From: an uncultured Collinsella sp.
GTDB lineage: Bacteria; Actinomycetota; Coriobacteriia; Coriobacteriales; Coriobacteriaceae
Assembly: GCA_900554455.1 (NCBI GenBank)
Contig: USHT01000091.1
Span: 1-5,462, forward strand
Direction of reading: 5' to 3'
DNA length: 5,462 nucleotides
The notes below the pieces were generated by a model. The model ran no database searches. It was not told the origin of the DNA and saw only the letters and a program-made list of their open reading frames with translations. Below, one piece after another: positions 1 to 5,462 of this stretch. Each line of letters opens with the position of its first letter. Position 1 is the first letter of the stretch. The translations under genes and the position numbers were made by a program.

Positions 1-710
1 AATCCGCGGCGCGTTATGTGGACGAGGCGGCGGATGCGATTGACGGGCCGCTTTTGTGCGGAGGTCATTCTAAGGGCGGAAACCTTGCGGTGTACGGTGC
101 GGCGATGTGCTTCGATGTCGCCCGTGAGCGAATCGAACGGGCGTATTCCCATGATGGTCCGGGCTTCGTCGAGGAGTTTCTGAACGGCAACGCCTTTGCC
201 GATCTTTCCGGTCGAATCGACAAGACGCTACCTCGGTCGTCGATCTTTGGCATGATGTTCGAGGCACAGGAGGACTATGCCATCGTTGAGAGCACCGAGT
301 TCAGCCTGCTGCAGCACAATCCCTTTAGCTGGGTGGTTGATGGTTGCGACTTCGTGTACTGTGAGCGCCTGTCTGCCGGTGCTCGATACGTTGATGGTTC
401 CATTCGCGAGATGCTGCTTGCAGTGTCGCCTAGCGAGCGCGAGCGTTTTGTAGATGCATTGTTCTCCGTGCTTGAGGCTACGGGTGCTGAGCGGTTTGCG
501 GATATCGCTGGGAATCTGCGCGAGAGCCTGCCCGTGATGCTCCAGGCTGCGCAAGGCTTTGACAAGGATACGCGACGCTTTGTCTCGCAGACTATCGTTG
601 CGATTCTTAAGTGTGCGCTTCTGCCCAAACGTCCCCAGATCGACATACCCGCTGCCGGCAAGAGCTTGGCAGAACAGCTCGAGGCTTGGCAGTCCGAGCT
701 CCTGCGCTAA
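1..710 (+). CDS. Mbeg1-like (DUF2974) alpha/beta-hydrolase-fold protein, C-terminal part
   Basis: The frame is open to the left edge (codons before the GTG at 18 read SAARY), so the N-terminus is cut off by the window and that GTG is probably internal. The visible 235 residues carry the marks of the Mbeg1-like/DUF2974 family: a nucleophile-elbow motif GGHSKGGN with the serine codon at 69-71, a DGPGF motif about 30 residues later, and a QHNPFSW motif near position 320 whose histidine may complete a lipase-like triad. The C-terminal 100 residues look helical. No signal peptide or membrane segment is seen in this part. The family has an alpha/beta-hydrolase fold, but its substrate is not known to me; a lipase- or esterase-like activity is only inferred from the GHSKG motif. 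The gene ends at TAA 708-710 and is followed by a 9-bp inverted repeat. Family assignment is fairly sure, function is not. Confidence 0.85.
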   Translation, partial: SAARYVDEAADAIDGPLLCGGHSKGGNLAVYGAAMCFDVARERIERAYSHDGPGFVEEFLNGNAFADLSGRIDKTLPRSSIFGMMFEAQEDYAIVESTEFSLLQHNPFSWVVDGCDFVYCERLSAGARYVDGSIREMLLAVSPSERERFVDALFSVLEATGAERFADIAGNLRESLPVMLQAAQGFDKDTRRFVSQTIVAILKCALLPKRPQIDIPAAGKSLAEQLEAWQSELLR

Positions 711-712
711 CC

Positions 713-747
713 ATTGGTGCAGAGCAACCTGTCCCCGATGCACCAAT
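713..747. repeat. 9-bp perfect inverted repeat downstream of the DUF2974 gene
   Basis: ATTGGTGCA (713-721) is repeated as its exact complement TGCACCAAT (739-747) around a 17-base spacer. It begins three bases after the stop codon of the upstream gene. It could form a hairpin that ends or stabilises the upstream transcript, but no T-run follows and the loop is long, so it is not a clear intrinsic terminator. It could also be an operator or a copy of a dispersed intergenic element. Confidence 0.55.
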
Positions 748-777
748 CTTCGATGCGCCTGGGGCGGGCTCGACCGC

Positions 778-783
778 TATACT
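778..783 (+). promoter_or_regulatory. possible -10 box upstream of the nucleoid-associated protein gene
   Basis: TATACT matches the bacterial -10 consensus at five of six positions and lies about 40 bases before the start codon, in a gap otherwise without coding sequence. No good -35 hexamer is found at 16-18 bases upstream (the sequence there is GC-rich), so this is a tentative call. It fits the gene having its own promoter after the inverted repeat. Confidence 0.35.
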
Positions 784-821
784 GGTTCGTGCTCAATTCG
801 ATCTAGAACGGAATGCCGTAT

Positions 822-1826
822 ATGAAAATCAATCACGCGATTCTGCATATCCTGGACTTTGACTCTGCCGTCAACGTCATGAGCCAGCGAGAGCTCGATA
901 TCGAGAGCCGTACCGTGCGCAACTTCGTGACCACGCATCTGCGCCGCGCACGCACCTCGGCCGACAATAAACGCGCCACGTTTGCCGAGAACTCCGCATT
1001 CGGCGGCGAGCTCAAGGGCTATTTCTTTGGTGAGCGTGAGTTCGTGGACCTGTCTCAGCAGATTGCGGAGTTCATCTCTTCCGAACTTACCAAGGCCGAG
1101 AAAGCCGAGTCCACTGACGTGCTTGTGGCGGACTTTGATGACGATGAGGATGCCCGCTGGTTTGCCGTGATGCTGCTGGGCTCCAAGCAGGCTTTTATGC
1201 ACGAGGTAGGTCGCGAAGAGGGCGAGGTGCGCAACGACATTGCGCGCCACTACGCCATTCTGCCGAATCCCTCGCAAAAGGTGCCGAGCTATGCAATCGT
1301 GCGTGCAAGCACCATGGAGGTCGGCTATGTGGATAAGAAGCGCAAGATTGCCGGCGAGGATCGCATGCTCATTCCCGATGGCCTGCTGCAGTGCGACACG
1401 GGCGTATCGGGCAAGGAGGTCATTGACACCGTGACGCGCGTGGTCGAGGAAGTCGCCGAGGAGCACGGCGCCAACACGGCTGTGGCGCTCGCCAAGGTTA
1501 AGGCTGCTGTTGCCGAGAAGGTTGAGGATGACGAGGAGCTGCCGCCTTGGGATATCGTCGATGAGGTCTTTGAGGACGAGCCGGTCATCAAGGAAAGCGT
1601 GCGTGCGGCGCTGACCGAGGAGAAGGTTCCCGAGCGCGTTCCCGTGGAGCGCAAGCAGGTCGAGCGCGCGGCCGTGCGCAATCATAAGATCCGTACCGAC
1701 ACGGGTATCGAGATCAGCTTCCCGGCCGAGATGGGTTCAAACTCCGAGTACATCGAGTTCGTCAATGAGCCCAACGGCCTCATCTCCATCGAACTCAAGA
1801 ATATCGGCAGCATCGAGAATCGATAA
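822..1826 (+). CDS. YejK/NdpA-type 37-kDa nucleoid-associated protein
   Basis: The protein has 334 residues, close to the 335 of E. coli YejK. It matches the NdpA/YejK family (Pfam NA37) over its whole length: an N-terminal INHAILHILD strand, a central segment with FGGELKGYFFG and WFAVMLLGSKQAF, an acidic hinge around residues 235-265 (EDDEELPPWD, EVFEDEP), and a C-terminal domain with TDTGIEISFPAEMG, SEYIEFVNEPNG and ISIELKNIG. Family members are cytoplasmic, bind the nucleoid and are poorly understood; some occur near mobile or defence genes, but nothing here shows that. I chose ATG 822 because GGA at 810-812 lies nine bases before it and homologues begin at this point. An in-frame ATG at 813 would add MPY but directly abuts the GGA. 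The gene stands alone, between an inverted repeat with a weak -10 box and a strong terminator. Function is inferred from the family alone. Confidence 0.88.
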   Translation: MKINHAILHILDFDSAVNVMSQRELDIESRTVRNFVTTHLRRARTSADNKRATFAENSAFGGELKGYFFGEREFVDLSQQIAEFISSELTKAEKAESTDVLVADFDDDEDARWFAVMLLGSKQAFMHEVGREEGEVRNDIARHYAILPNPSQKVPSYAIVRASTMEVGYVDKKRKIAGEDRMLIPDGLLQCDTGVSGKEVIDTVTRVVEEVAEEHGANTAVALAKVKAAVAEKVEDDEELPPWDIVDEVFEDEPVIKESVRAALTEEKVPERVPVERKQVERAAVRNHKIRTDTGIEISFPAEMGSNSEYIEFVNEPNGLISIELKNIGSIENR

Positions 1827-1854
1827 GTTGCGTTACGTTTACAGCGAGAAAGCA

Positions 1855-1884
1855 AAGGCCGAAGCTCCTTGGGGCTTCGGCCTT
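1855..1884. terminator. intrinsic terminator after the nucleoid-associated protein gene, possibly bidirectional
   Basis: AAGGCCGAAGC (1855-1865) pairs perfectly with GCTTCGGCCTT (1874-1884). Two more pairs (one a G-T wobble) shorten the loop to four bases. The T-rich tract CTTCTTGTTT follows on the plus strand, 28 bases after the TAA of the upstream gene. On the minus strand the stem is followed by TGCTTTCTC, so it may also act as a second stop for the lysine operon. Confidence 0.9.
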
Positions 1885-1928
1885 CTTGTTTGGGGATGAA
1901 TTGCCCCGCAGGTTGAGCATAAGTCAGC

Positions 1929-1954
1929 GAAAACGCGGTTTGTCAAAACCGCGT
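1929..1954 (-). terminator. intrinsic terminator of the lysA-dapA-dapB-dapH operon
   Basis: ACGCGGTTT (1933-1941) and AAACCGCGT (1946-1954) form a 9-bp stem with a four-base loop. Read on the minus strand, the stem starts five bases after the dapH stop codon and is followed by a short T-run (TTTT, then CGC). The position and shape fit the end of the lysine operon. No plus-strand T-run follows, so it is oriented for the minus-strand transcript. Confidence 0.85.
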
Positions 1955-1959
1955 AACTA

Positions 1960-2679
1960 TTAAAGTTGACGTAAGCCCTCTTCCAGGCCGGTCTTGCTGT
2001 CGGTCTTCTCGTCGCGCATCTTGATGACGCGGGCGGGGACACCGGCCACGACGGCGCCGGCGGGGACGTCCTCGACGCACACGGCGCCGGCGGCAACGAC
2101 AGCGCCCTTGCCCACGCGCACGCCTTCCAGGACCACGGCGTTGGCGCCGATCATGACATCGTCCTCGATGATGACGGGCGTGGCGCTGGCGGGCTCCACA
2201 ACGCCTGCCAGCACGGTGCCGGCGCCGATGTGGCAGTTCTTGCCCACGGTGGCGCGACCGCCCAGCACGGCGCCCATATCGATCATGGAACCCTCGCCGA
2301 TAACGGAGCCGATGTTGATGATGGCGCCCATCATGATGACGGCACGGTCGCCGATCTCGACGCGGTCGCGGATGATCGCGCCCGGCTCGATGCGGGCGTT
2401 GATGCCCTTAAGGTCGAGCATGGGCACGGCAGAGTTGCGACAGTCGTTCTCGACGTCGTAGTAGTCGATGGAGTTGGCGTTGACGTCGAGGATTGCCTTG
2501 AGCTCATCCCAGTCGCCAAAGACGGTCTTGCCACGACGACCGCCGTAGACATGTGCGTTGTCCCAGGCAACCTTCATGCCCGGCTTCTCGCGCACGTACA
2601 GCTTGACGGGCGTCTTTTTGGGCGCGGTGGCGATGTAGTTGATAATCTCTTGTGCATCCATCTCGGCTGCGTTGCTCAT
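1960..2679 (-). CDS. dapH: tetrahydrodipicolinate N-acetyltransferase (DapH)
   Basis: This enzyme transfers an acetyl group from acetyl-CoA to 2,3,4,5-tetrahydrodipicolinate, giving N-acetyl-2-amino-6-oxopimelate, the committed step of the acetylase branch of the diaminopimelate pathway. The 239-residue product matches Bacillus DapH (YkuQ) along its length: an N-terminal DapH domain (about 1-90, with [28 protein letters not shown]), then left-handed beta-helix hexapeptide repeats from about 95 to 215 ([57 protein letters not shown]), ending in GLRQL. The strong match to DapH, rather than the shorter-motif succinyl DapD, points to the acetyl route. It is the last gene of the operon, 39 bases after dapB, with a good Shine-Dalgarno sequence eight bases before the chosen ATG. 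Codon 7 is also ATG and lies closer to the Bacillus start. Tandem stops TAA TAG precede the terminator. The partner deacetylase dapL is not next to it. Confidence 0.95.
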   Translation of the reverse strand: MSNAAEMDAQEIINYIATAPKKTPVKLYVREKPGMKVAWDNAHVYGGRRGKTVFGDWDELKAILDVNANSIDYYDVENDCRNSAVPMLDLKGINARIEPGAIIRDRVEIGDRAVIMMGAIINIGSVIGEGSMIDMGAVLGGRATVGKNCHIGAGTVLAGVVEPASATPVIIEDDVMIGANAVVLEGVRVGKGAVVAAGAVCVEDVPAGAVVAGVPARVIKMRDEKTDSKTGLEEGLRQL

Positions 2680-2687
2680 TTGCTATC

Positions 2688-2695
2688 TCTCCTTT
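2688..2695 (-). promoter_or_regulatory. ribosome binding site of dapH
   Basis: On the minus strand AAAGGAGA ends eight bases before the ATG at 2677-2679. It supports this start over the in-frame ATG six codons later. The 39-base dapB-dapH gap holds no recognisable promoter or terminator, so co-transcription is expected. Confidence 0.8.
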
Positions 2696-2718
2696 GGGTG
2701 GATTCGGTTGATACCCGG

Positions 2719-3459
2719 TTAGGCAAACATGACCTGGTCGAAGGTGTAGAAGCCGGGTTCGCGGGCGACGAGCTTCTGCGCGGCTGCCAGGGCGCCGTTG
2801 ACAAAGATCTGACGGCTCGTGGCGCGGTGGGTGAGCGTGACCTCCTCGTCCTGGCCAAAGAAACTAACCTCGTGCACGCCGGCGACGGTGCCGCCGCGCA
2901 GCGAGTGCATTCCGATCTCCTTGGGGCCACGCGCGCCGCACATGCCCTCGCGGCCATAGACGGGGTGGTAGCCTGCCTCGGGTTCAGCTTCGACGACGGC
3001 GTCGAGCAGTAGCTTGGCGGTGCCGCTCGGGGCGTCGACCTTTTGGTTGTGGTGCGTCTCGACGATCTCGCAGTCAAAGCCGGGCAGCTCGCGTGTGGCC
3101 TGGGCCACTAGATGACGCAGGGCTGCGATGCCGATGGAGAAATTGCCCGAGTGCATAACGCGGGTGTTCTGGCCCAGCTCACGCAGGCGGTCCATCTGCT
3201 CAGGTGAATAGCCCGTGGTGCCGGAAACGAGTGCGGCGCCCGTGCGCTCGACATAGGCGACGACGGCATCGAAGGTCACGACGTTCGAGAAGTCGATAAT
3301 CACATCGGCAGCCGGTGCGTTTTCGAGCTCGCTCAAATCGAAGCCAATCTGGGCCACGATATCAAAAACGGGTTGACCGGCGGCGTCGACAACGCCCTCG
3401 GCGGTGGTGCGGATGAGCGAGCCCATGCGGCCCGTTCCCATAATGACGGTCTTAATCAA
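2719..3459 (-). CDS. dapB: 4-hydroxy-tetrahydrodipicolinate reductase (DapB)
   Basis: DapB reduces the product of DapA to tetrahydrodipicolinate with NADH or NADPH, in the cytoplasm. The 246-residue protein is the usual length for Gram-positive DapB. The N-terminal Rossmann fold has GTGRMG at residues 8-13, followed by IIDFSN (54-59) and SGTTG (79-83). The substrate-binding domain has the family signature EIVETHHNQKVDAPSGT at 131-147, with the catalytic histidines 136-137 and Lys140, then EIGMHSLRGG (181-190). The start is a TTG at 3457-3459: it is needed to complete the first strand of the Rossmann fold, and the next in-frame ATG (codon 7) would cut into it. The TTG lies inside the last codons of dapA (8-base overlap), with AAGGGGG (3469-3475) nine bases upstream, which suggests translational coupling to dapA. 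Confidence 0.95.
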   Translation of the reverse strand: MIKTVIMGTGRMGSLIRTTAEGVVDAAGQPVFDIVAQIGFDLSELENAPAADVIIDFSNVVTFDAVVAYVERTGAALVSGTTGYSPEQMDRLRELGQNTRVMHSGNFSIGIAALRHLVAQATRELPGFDCEIVETHHNQKVDAPSGTAKLLLDAVVEAEPEAGYHPVYGREGMCGARGPKEIGMHSLRGGTVAGVHEVSFFGQDEEVTLTHRATSRQIFVNGALAAAQKLVAREPGFYTFDQVMFA

Positions 3460-4342
3460 GCAGACCAGCCCCCTTCAGAGCATCGGTAAGTGCAGAGCGC
3501 GTGTCGTCTGCCATGGGGCACAGCGGCATGCGGTAGTTTGCCTCGATCATACCAATCTGGGCGAGCGCCTCTTTGACGGGGATGGGGTTGACCTCACTAA
3601 AGAGGGCATTGATGAGCGGCTGGCCGGCAATTTGGATATCGCGGGCACGCGCCACGTCACCGTCCAAATAGGCGCGGCACATGTCATGCACGAGCTGCGG
3701 CTGCACGTCTGCCCACACGCTGATGGTGCCCGAGGCGCCCAGGCTCATGAGCGGCACGGTAAGCGCGTCCTCGCCCGAGTACATGCGGAAGTCGTCTGAC
3801 AGCAGATGGGCGATCTTGGCCGCGTTGGCGACGTTGCCCGAGGCCTCCTTAATACCCATGATGTTGGGGTGCGCGGCCAGGCGCTCTACGTTGCGCTCGC
3901 TGATACCGCAGCCGCAGCGGCCGGGGATGTTGTACAGGATGCAGGGGATGTCCACGGCATCGGCGACGGTCTTAAAGTGCTGATAGATACCCTCTTCGTT
4001 GGACTTGTTGTAGTAGGGGGTAATGAGCAGCAGGCCGTCGGCTCCCAAGCCCTGGTAAGTAAGCGACTTGGTGAGCATGGTCTGCGTGGAGTTGGAGCCC
4101 GAGCCGGCAATGACGGGGACGCGTCCTGCAACATGCTTGACCACGGCGGCGACGACGGAGTTGTCCTCGTCGTCGGTCATCGTGGCGCTCTCGCCGGTGG
4201 TGCCCAGGGTGAGGATGGCGTCGGTGCCGTTTTGCAGGTGGAAATCGATAAGGCGCTCGAGTGCGTCAAAGTCGACACTGCCATCCTTTTTAAACGGCGT
4301 AACCAGGGCGACGATTGAGCCCTCGAGATTGCGGATGTCCAT
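3452..4342 (-). CDS. dapA: 4-hydroxy-tetrahydrodipicolinate synthase (DapA), in-frame internal start
   Basis: DapA condenses pyruvate with aspartate 4-semialdehyde in the cytoplasm. From the ATG at 4340-4342 the product has 296 residues, the normal family length (E. coli 292), and starts as homologues do (LEGSIVALVTPF). It is a TIM-barrel aldolase with all main active-site residues, at a constant offset of four from E. coli: Thr48-Thr49 in GTTGESAT, Tyr111 in PYYN, Tyr137 and Arg142 in LYNIPGR, and the Schiff-base Lys165 in GIKEASGN. NPIPVK follows near the C-terminus. AAGGAGG five bases before the ATG is the strongest ribosome binding site in the operon. The LysA frame enters this gene without a stop. 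Residues matching the E. coli lysine-binding His53, His56 and Glu84 are Asp57, Asp60 and Thr88, so strong lysine feedback is not expected. The 3' end overlaps the TTG start of dapB by eight bases. Confidence 0.93.
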   Translation of the reverse strand: MDIRNLEGSIVALVTPFKKDGSVDFDALERLIDFHLQNGTDAILTLGTTGESATMTDDEDNSVVAAVVKHVAGRVPVIAGSGSNSTQTMLTKSLTYQGLGADGLLLITPYYNKSNEEGIYQHFKTVADAVDIPCILYNIPGRCGCGISERNVERLAAHPNIMGIKEASGNVANAAKIAHLLSDDFRMYSGEDALTVPLMSLGASGTISVWADVQPQLVHDMCRAYLDGDVARARDIQIAGQPLINALFSEVNPIPVKEALAQIGMIEANYRMPLCPMADDTRSALTDALKGAGLLD

Positions 4343-5462
4343 GTTCTCCTCCTTCGCGTCCGCGACCTGGATGCGTTTGTTCCATTGGGCGGCGACTGCC
4401 AGGCGCTCGTCTTGGGCGCGACGGCGGGCACTTTCGGCGCGCGACTTGGCCAGCAGCTCTCGGCCGCTCGGCAGCACGTCGAGCGTGGCAAAGTAATCGC
4501 CCGGGCGCTCGGCGCGGCGGATGAGGTCGGCCGAGCCGTCGGGGCGCAGCAGCACCTCGGCGGAGCGCAGGCGGCCGTTGTAGTTGTAGCCCATGGAGTA
4601 GCCATGCGCACCGGTATCATGGATTACAAGCAGGTCACCCATGTCGATATGCGGCAGCTCGCGATCGATAGCGAACTTGTCGTTGTTCTCGCACAGATTG
4701 CCCGTGATGTCATAGGTGTTCGTGACGGGCGCTGTGGCCTTGTCGGCGCCGCCCGGCTGACCCATCACCGTGATGTGGTGGTAAGCACCATACATGGCGG
4801 GACGAATGAGGTCGACGGCACTGGCGTCCACGCCGATATAGTCCTTGTAGATCTGCTTCTCGTGGATAGCCTTGGTGACCAGACAGCCGTAGGGGCCCAT
4901 CATAAAGCGGCCCATCTCAGTGCAGATGGCCACATCGCCCATGCCGGCAGGAACCAGGATCTCGTCGTGGGCCGCGTGCACCCCCTCGCCGATGGCGTGG
5001 ATGTCGTTGGCCTGCTGCTCGGGCAGGTAGGGGACGCCGACGCCGCCGGACAGGTTGATGAAGGCGACGTGTGCGCCGGTCTCGCGCTCCAGGCGCACGG
5101 CAAGCTCAAAGAGGATGCGCGCGAGCTTGGGGTAGTAGTCGTTGGTGACGGTGTTGCTGGCAAGGAATGCGTGGATGCCAAAGTCCTCGGCGCCCTTGGC
5201 CTTGAGCATGCGGAACGCCTCGAAGAGCTGCTCGGTGGTCATGCCGTACTTGGAGTCGCCGGGGTTATCCATGATGCCGTTGGAGAGTTGGAACAGGCCG
5301 CCTGGATTAAAGCGGCAGCTGACCGTTTTGGGGATGGGCCCCGCAACACGCTCAAAGAACCCGATGTGGCTGATGTCGTCAAAGTTGACGATGGCACCCA
5401 GCTTGTTGGCGAGCTCAAAGTCGGCAGCCGGCGTGTCGTTGGACGAGAACATGATGTCGTGT
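3452..5462 (-). CDS. LysA-DapA continuous reading frame (diaminopimelate decarboxylase joined to dihydrodipicolinate synthase), N-terminus outside window
   Basis: One open frame runs from the right edge to TAA at 3452-3454 with no stop between two complete-looking enzyme modules. Counting from the first visible methionine (5450-5452), LysA sequence fills residues 1 to about 327, a charged and probably helical linker rich in Arg, Glu, Lys and Ala fills 328-370, and DapA fills 371-666. The frame is also open upstream of that methionine (HDI), so it is internal. LysA is the last enzyme of lysine synthesis and DapA the first committed one; they are normally separate proteins. Linker codons mostly end in G or C like the flanks, so it looks coding. 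A strong ribosome binding site before the DapA ATG means free DapA may also, or only, be made. Whether the joined protein exists in the cell cannot be told from sequence; a lost stop codon or sequencing error is possible. Confidence 0.7.
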   Translation of the reverse strand, partial: HDIMFSSNDTPAADFELANKLGAIVNFDDISHIGFFERVAGPIPKTVSCRFNPGGLFQLSNGIMDNPGDSKYGMTTEQLFEAFRMLKAKGAEDFGIHAFLASNTVTNDYYPKLARILFELAVRLERETGAHVAFINLSGGVGVPYLPEQQANDIHAIGEGVHAAHDEILVPAGMGDVAICTEMGRFMMGPYGCLVTKAIHEKQIYKDYIGVDASAVDLIRPAMYGAYHHITVMGQPGGADKATAPVTNTYDITGNLCENNDKFAIDRELPHIDMGDLLVIHDTGAHGYSMGYNYNGRLRSAEVLLRPDGSADLIRRAERPGDYFATLDVLPSGRELLAKSRAESARRRAQDERLAVAAQWNKRIQVADAKEENMDIRNLEGSIVALVTPFKKDGSVDFDALERLIDFHLQNGTDAILTLGTTGESATMTDDEDNSVVAAVVKHVAGRVPVIAGSGSNSTQTMLTKSLTYQGLGADGLLLITPYYNKSNEEGIYQHFKTVADAVDIPCILYNIPGRCGCGISERNVERLAAHPNIMGIKEASGNVANAAKIAHLLSDDFRMYSGEDALTVPLMSLGASGTISVWADVQPQLVHDMCRAYLDGDVARARDIQIAGQPLINALFSEVNPIPVKEALAQIGMIEANYRMPLCPMADDTRSALTDALKGAGLLD
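4348..4354 (-). promoter_or_regulatory. strong ribosome binding site of dapA inside the lysA frame
   Basis: AAGGAGG on the minus strand, five bases before the ATG at 4340-4342, is a near-perfect Shine-Dalgarno sequence. In the LysA-linker frame the same bases encode part of AKEEN. It is the main evidence that DapA is also translated on its own. Confidence 0.85.
4472..5462 (-). other. lysA: diaminopimelate decarboxylase (LysA) module, N-terminal part missing at the window edge
   Basis: This part of the joined frame is a PLP-dependent, fold-type III decarboxylase that turns meso-diaminopimelate into lysine. Numbered from the methionine at 5450-5452, visible motifs are SCRFNPGG (45-52), GIHAFLASNT (92-101) with a likely cofactor-stacking His94, INLSGGVG (132-139) for PLP phosphate binding, CTEMGRF (177-183) matching the family's E-x-G-R, CENNDKFAIDRELP (254-267) with the active-site Cys254-Glu255 that reaches into the partner subunit, and HDTGAHGYSMGYNYNGR (278-294). 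Conserved similarity ends at DYFATLDVL (about 327). Compared with family members of about 420 residues, some 80-90 N-terminal residues lie off the window, including the PLP-binding lysine. The GIHAFLASNT and CENND forms differ from the common GLHxHIGS and CESxD, placing it in a distinct LysA subgroup. As the first visible gene of the operon, its promoter lies further right. Confidence 0.9.

Noticed and set aside
18..20. GTG as the start of the DUF2974 gene
   Set aside because: The frame is open to the window edge and upstream codons fit the family, so the gene is truncated by the window.
777..1685. 302-codon open frame on the minus strand
   Set aside because: It is the antisense shadow of the nucleoid-associated protein gene, which matches a known family along its length; the shadow product resembles nothing I recognise and arises from high GC codon bias.
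1839..2096. 85-codon minus-strand frame overlapping the end of dapH and both terminators
   Set aside because: It is out of frame with dapH, runs through two hairpins, and has no ribosome binding site or family resemblance.
2680..2718. Possible internal promoter or attenuator between dapB and dapH
   Set aside because: The gap is only 39 bases, and apart from the dapH ribosome binding site no -10/-35 pair or stable hairpin is seen.
2230..3012. 260-codon open frame on the plus strand across dapH and dapB
   Set aside because: It crosses two well-identified genes on the opposite strand and has the Ala/Gly/Val/Asp-rich makeup typical of antisense frames in high-GC DNA.
3806..4318. 170-codon open frame on the plus strand
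   Set aside because: It lies wholly antisense to dapA, with the same low-complexity composition as other shadow frames and no family match.
5450..5452. ATG as the start of lysA
   Set aside because: The frame continues upstream (HDI) and the family needs about 80-90 more N-terminal residues carrying the PLP lysine, so this is an internal methionine.
1..5462. tRNA, rRNA, CRISPR array, insertion sequence or lysine riboswitch
   Set aside because: None is visible: almost all the window is coding, the gaps are 102, 133 and 39 bases, and a lysine riboswitch would be expected upstream of lysA, outside the window.

Overview
The window looks like a piece of a high-GC genome of the class Coriobacteriia, with Collinsella or a close relative the best guess. 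This is inferred from strong G/C third-position bias, a gut-type Mbeg1-like (DUF2974) protein, and a Firmicutes-like set of lysine genes using the N-acetyl branch. No marker gene is present to fix the genus.

Left part, plus strand (1-1826). The window opens inside a Mbeg1-like alpha/beta-hydrolase-fold protein whose N-terminus lies outside. A 102-base gap follows, holding a perfect 9-bp inverted repeat and a possible -10 box. Then comes a complete gene for a YejK/NdpA-type 37-kDa nucleoid-associated protein. Positions 1827-1959 lie between convergent genes and hold two separate hairpin terminators, one near each gene end.

Right part, minus strand (1960-5462, transcribed right to left). This is a tightly packed lysine/meso-diaminopimelate operon in the order lysA, dapA, dapB, dapH. 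DapA makes hydroxy-tetrahydrodipicolinate from pyruvate and aspartate semialdehyde, DapB reduces it, and DapH acetylates tetrahydrodipicolinate. LysA decarboxylates meso-DAP to lysine at the pathway's end. The aminotransferase, deacetylase (dapL) and epimerase (dapF) steps are not in the window. meso-DAP would also feed peptidoglycan.

The most notable point is that lysA and dapA share one uninterrupted reading frame. The LysA catalytic part runs through a charged linker of about 43 residues, with no stop codon, into a complete DapA. A strong Shine-Dalgarno sequence and ATG also sit exactly at the DapA start. The locus could therefore encode a LysA-DapA fusion, a free DapA from an internal start, or both. 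Loss of a stop codon by mutation or sequencing error is the main alternative. The start of lysA and the operon's promoter or riboswitch lie beyond the right edge.
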